Shown: one piece after another, positions 62,878 through 64,000 of the stretch | Layout: every line of letters starts with the position of its first letter | Position numbering within the stretch: position 1 is the first letter of the stretch | The notes under the pieces: generated by a model | The model's database searches: none | Told to the model about the DNA's origin: nothing | What the model saw: the letters and a program-made list of their open reading frames with translations, nothing else | Made by a program: the position numbers and the translations under genes | Assembly: GCA_016714745.1 (NCBI GenBank) | Contig: JADKCG010000017.1 | Span: 54,019-118,018 of the forward strand | Direction of reading: 5' to 3' | Source: Elusimicrobiota bacterium | GTDB taxonomy: Bacteria; Elusimicrobiota; Elusimicrobia; FEN-1173 | Length of the DNA: 64,000 nt

Positions 62878-64000
62878 TTAGGCTTTTTTCAAGGCCCGTA
62901 GACGCCGGATCATGGCGTTCGTGGAACTGTCGTGGCCGAGGGGGAGGTCGGTTTCGCTTTCCAGTTCCGCAATAATTTTTTGTGCCAGCACTTTGCCCAA
63001 TTCCACTCCCCATTGATCGAACGAATTCACGTCCCAAATGGCTCCCTGGGTGAAAGTCATATGTTCGTAAAGGGCCACGATTTTTCCCAATAATTCGGGC
63101 GTCATCATTTCAGCGATGATTGTGTTGCTGGGACGATTGCCATCGAACACTTTGTGGTGGATCAGTTCTGCGGGGACACCTTCGGCTTTGACCTCCGTCA
63201 GGGTTTTCCGAAAGCCAAGGCTTCCGCCTGGGCGCAGACGTTGGCCAAGAGAAGATCGTGGTGCCGCCCGATGGGGTTCAGGGAGTTTGCGAAGGCGATG
63301 AAATCGCAGGGGATCAGACGGGTCCCTTGGTGGATGAGCTGATAGAACGAATGTTGTCCGTTCGTGCCGGGTTCGCCCCAATAAATGGGGCTGGTGTCGT
63401 AATTGACGGGAGTTCCTCCTAATGTCACGTGTTTGCCATTACTTTCCATGATCAATTGTTGGAGGTAAGCGGGAAATCGTTTAAGGTAGTTGTCATAGGG
63501 GAGGACCGCCATTGTCGCGGCGCCCAAAAAGTTGATATTCCAAATGGACAACAAGCCCAACAACACAGGGAGGTTTTTGTTAAAGGGCGCGGTGCGAAAA
63601 TGTTCGTCCATGGCATGGAACCCATCTAAAAGTGACTGATACTCTTTGGGGCCCAGCGCCAGCATGGTGGAAAGTCCGATCGCGGACTCCATGGAATACC
63701 GTCCGCCCACCCAGTCCCAGAACCCGAACATGTTTTCCGGATCAATGCCGAAGTCTGTCACGTCTTTGGCGTTGATGGACACGGCAACGAAATGTTTGGC
63801 CACGGCGGCATCGTCGTTTTTCAACCCTTGCAACAGCCACTCTCGGGCCGTTTGGGCGTTCGTCATGGTTTCAATAGTGGTAAAAGTCTTGGAAGAAACG
63901 ATGAACAACGTCTCGGCGGGGTTCAGATCACGAACGGCTTCGGCAAAATCGCTTCCGTCCACGTTGGAAACAAATCGGAACGTGAGCGCGCGTTCGGTGT
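62878..64000 (-). CDS. pgi: Glucose-6-phosphate isomerase (N-terminus off the window), one frameshift
   Basis: The frame is open to base 64000. Motifs: FIVSSKTFTTIETMTNAQTA, FGFWDWVGGRYSMESAIGLS, the active-site GGTPVNYDTSPIYWGEPGTN, GTRLIPCDFIAF, and after a one-base break VFDGNRPSNTI and NSFDQWGVELGKVLAQKI, a family signature. The break is an A-run at 63207-63210 (four A on the minus strand where five are needed). It interconverts glucose-6-phosphate and fructose-6-phosphate, and supplies the trehalose and pentose-phosphate routes encoded next to it. Confidence 0.93.

Overview
The window looks like a chromosomal piece of a Gram-negative-type (diderm) bacterium. It encodes several signal-peptide beta-barrel-like proteins, lipoproteins, a TolC-type fragment and a HlyD/ABC exporter. 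Base composition is moderately GC-rich and ATG, GTG and TTG starts are all used. Catalase-peroxidase next to an anaerobic sulfatase-maturing enzyme and many Fe-S/NifX-type proteins suggests an aerotolerant or facultative lifestyle. I cannot name the phylum from sequence alone; an uncultured lineage such as an Elusimicrobiota-like bacterium is only a guess. I saw no tRNA, rRNA, CRISPR array or prophage.

Layout: 0-1.7 kb, three secreted or lipoprotein genes on the minus strand. 1.7-8.2 kb, a sulfatase island with an anaerobic sulfatase maturase and two Ser-type arylsulfatases, ending in a 128-bp almost pure C tract. 8.3-10.5 kb, katG. 10.6-17.3 kb, a Fic protein, debris around a 71-bp palindromic repeat, hflK/hflC, a beta-barrel gene and a HipB/HipA module with a clear promoter-operator. 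17.5-19.2 kb, a CoA-disulfide-reductase/rhodanese fusion. 19.2-20.3 kb, transposase and ABC-permease remnants. 20.3-27.4 kb, a tightly overlapping metal/Fe-S cluster: Fur regulator, NifX-like proteins, two Mrp-type ATPases with ferredoxin inserts, a ZIP transporter, a PdxB-like dehydrogenase, a DsrE remnant, a metallo-beta-lactamase-fold enzyme and small genes. 27.5-32.8 kb, an RbbA-type drug-export operon whose TolC gene is decapitated by a repeat. 33-40 kb, MarC and two P-type cation ATPases separated by an RND-pump remnant. 40.4-50.7 kb, a broken PPK2, pyruvate kinase, and mostly envelope proteins (DUF192, barrels, TspO, MscS). 50.8-52.6 kb, a membrane-anchored glycerophosphodiester phosphodiesterase. 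52.9-54.7 kb, a decayed second copy of part of the 23-27 kb cluster. 54.8-62.1 kb, a translationally coupled osmotic-stress operon: antiporter, small ORF, diguanylate cyclase, sensor-fused OtsA, OtsB, DUF5752-like protein and TreT. It is preceded by a leader with mutually exclusive hairpins and a terminator. 62.1-64 kb, pgl and pgi on the minus strand, with pgi running off the edge.

Two themes cut across the window. First, many well-conserved genes (hflC, P-type ATPase 1, PPK2, otsA, treT, pgl, pgi, the GDPD gene, NifX-1 and the gene at 47.1 kb) carry single-base indels, most at short homopolymers. This is typical of uncorrected long-read error, so most of these frameshifts may not be real; they are annotated as single interrupted genes. 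Second, there is real structural decay that base-call error cannot explain: dispersed repeats sitting at gene breakpoints, a degenerate cluster duplication, an internal deletion in PPK2, an in-frame repeat insertion inside the PdxB-like gene, and IS, ABC and RND remnants.

The most novel candidates are the attenuator or riboswitch-like leader at 54.78-54.89 kb and the protein-coding repeat insertion at 24.8 kb.
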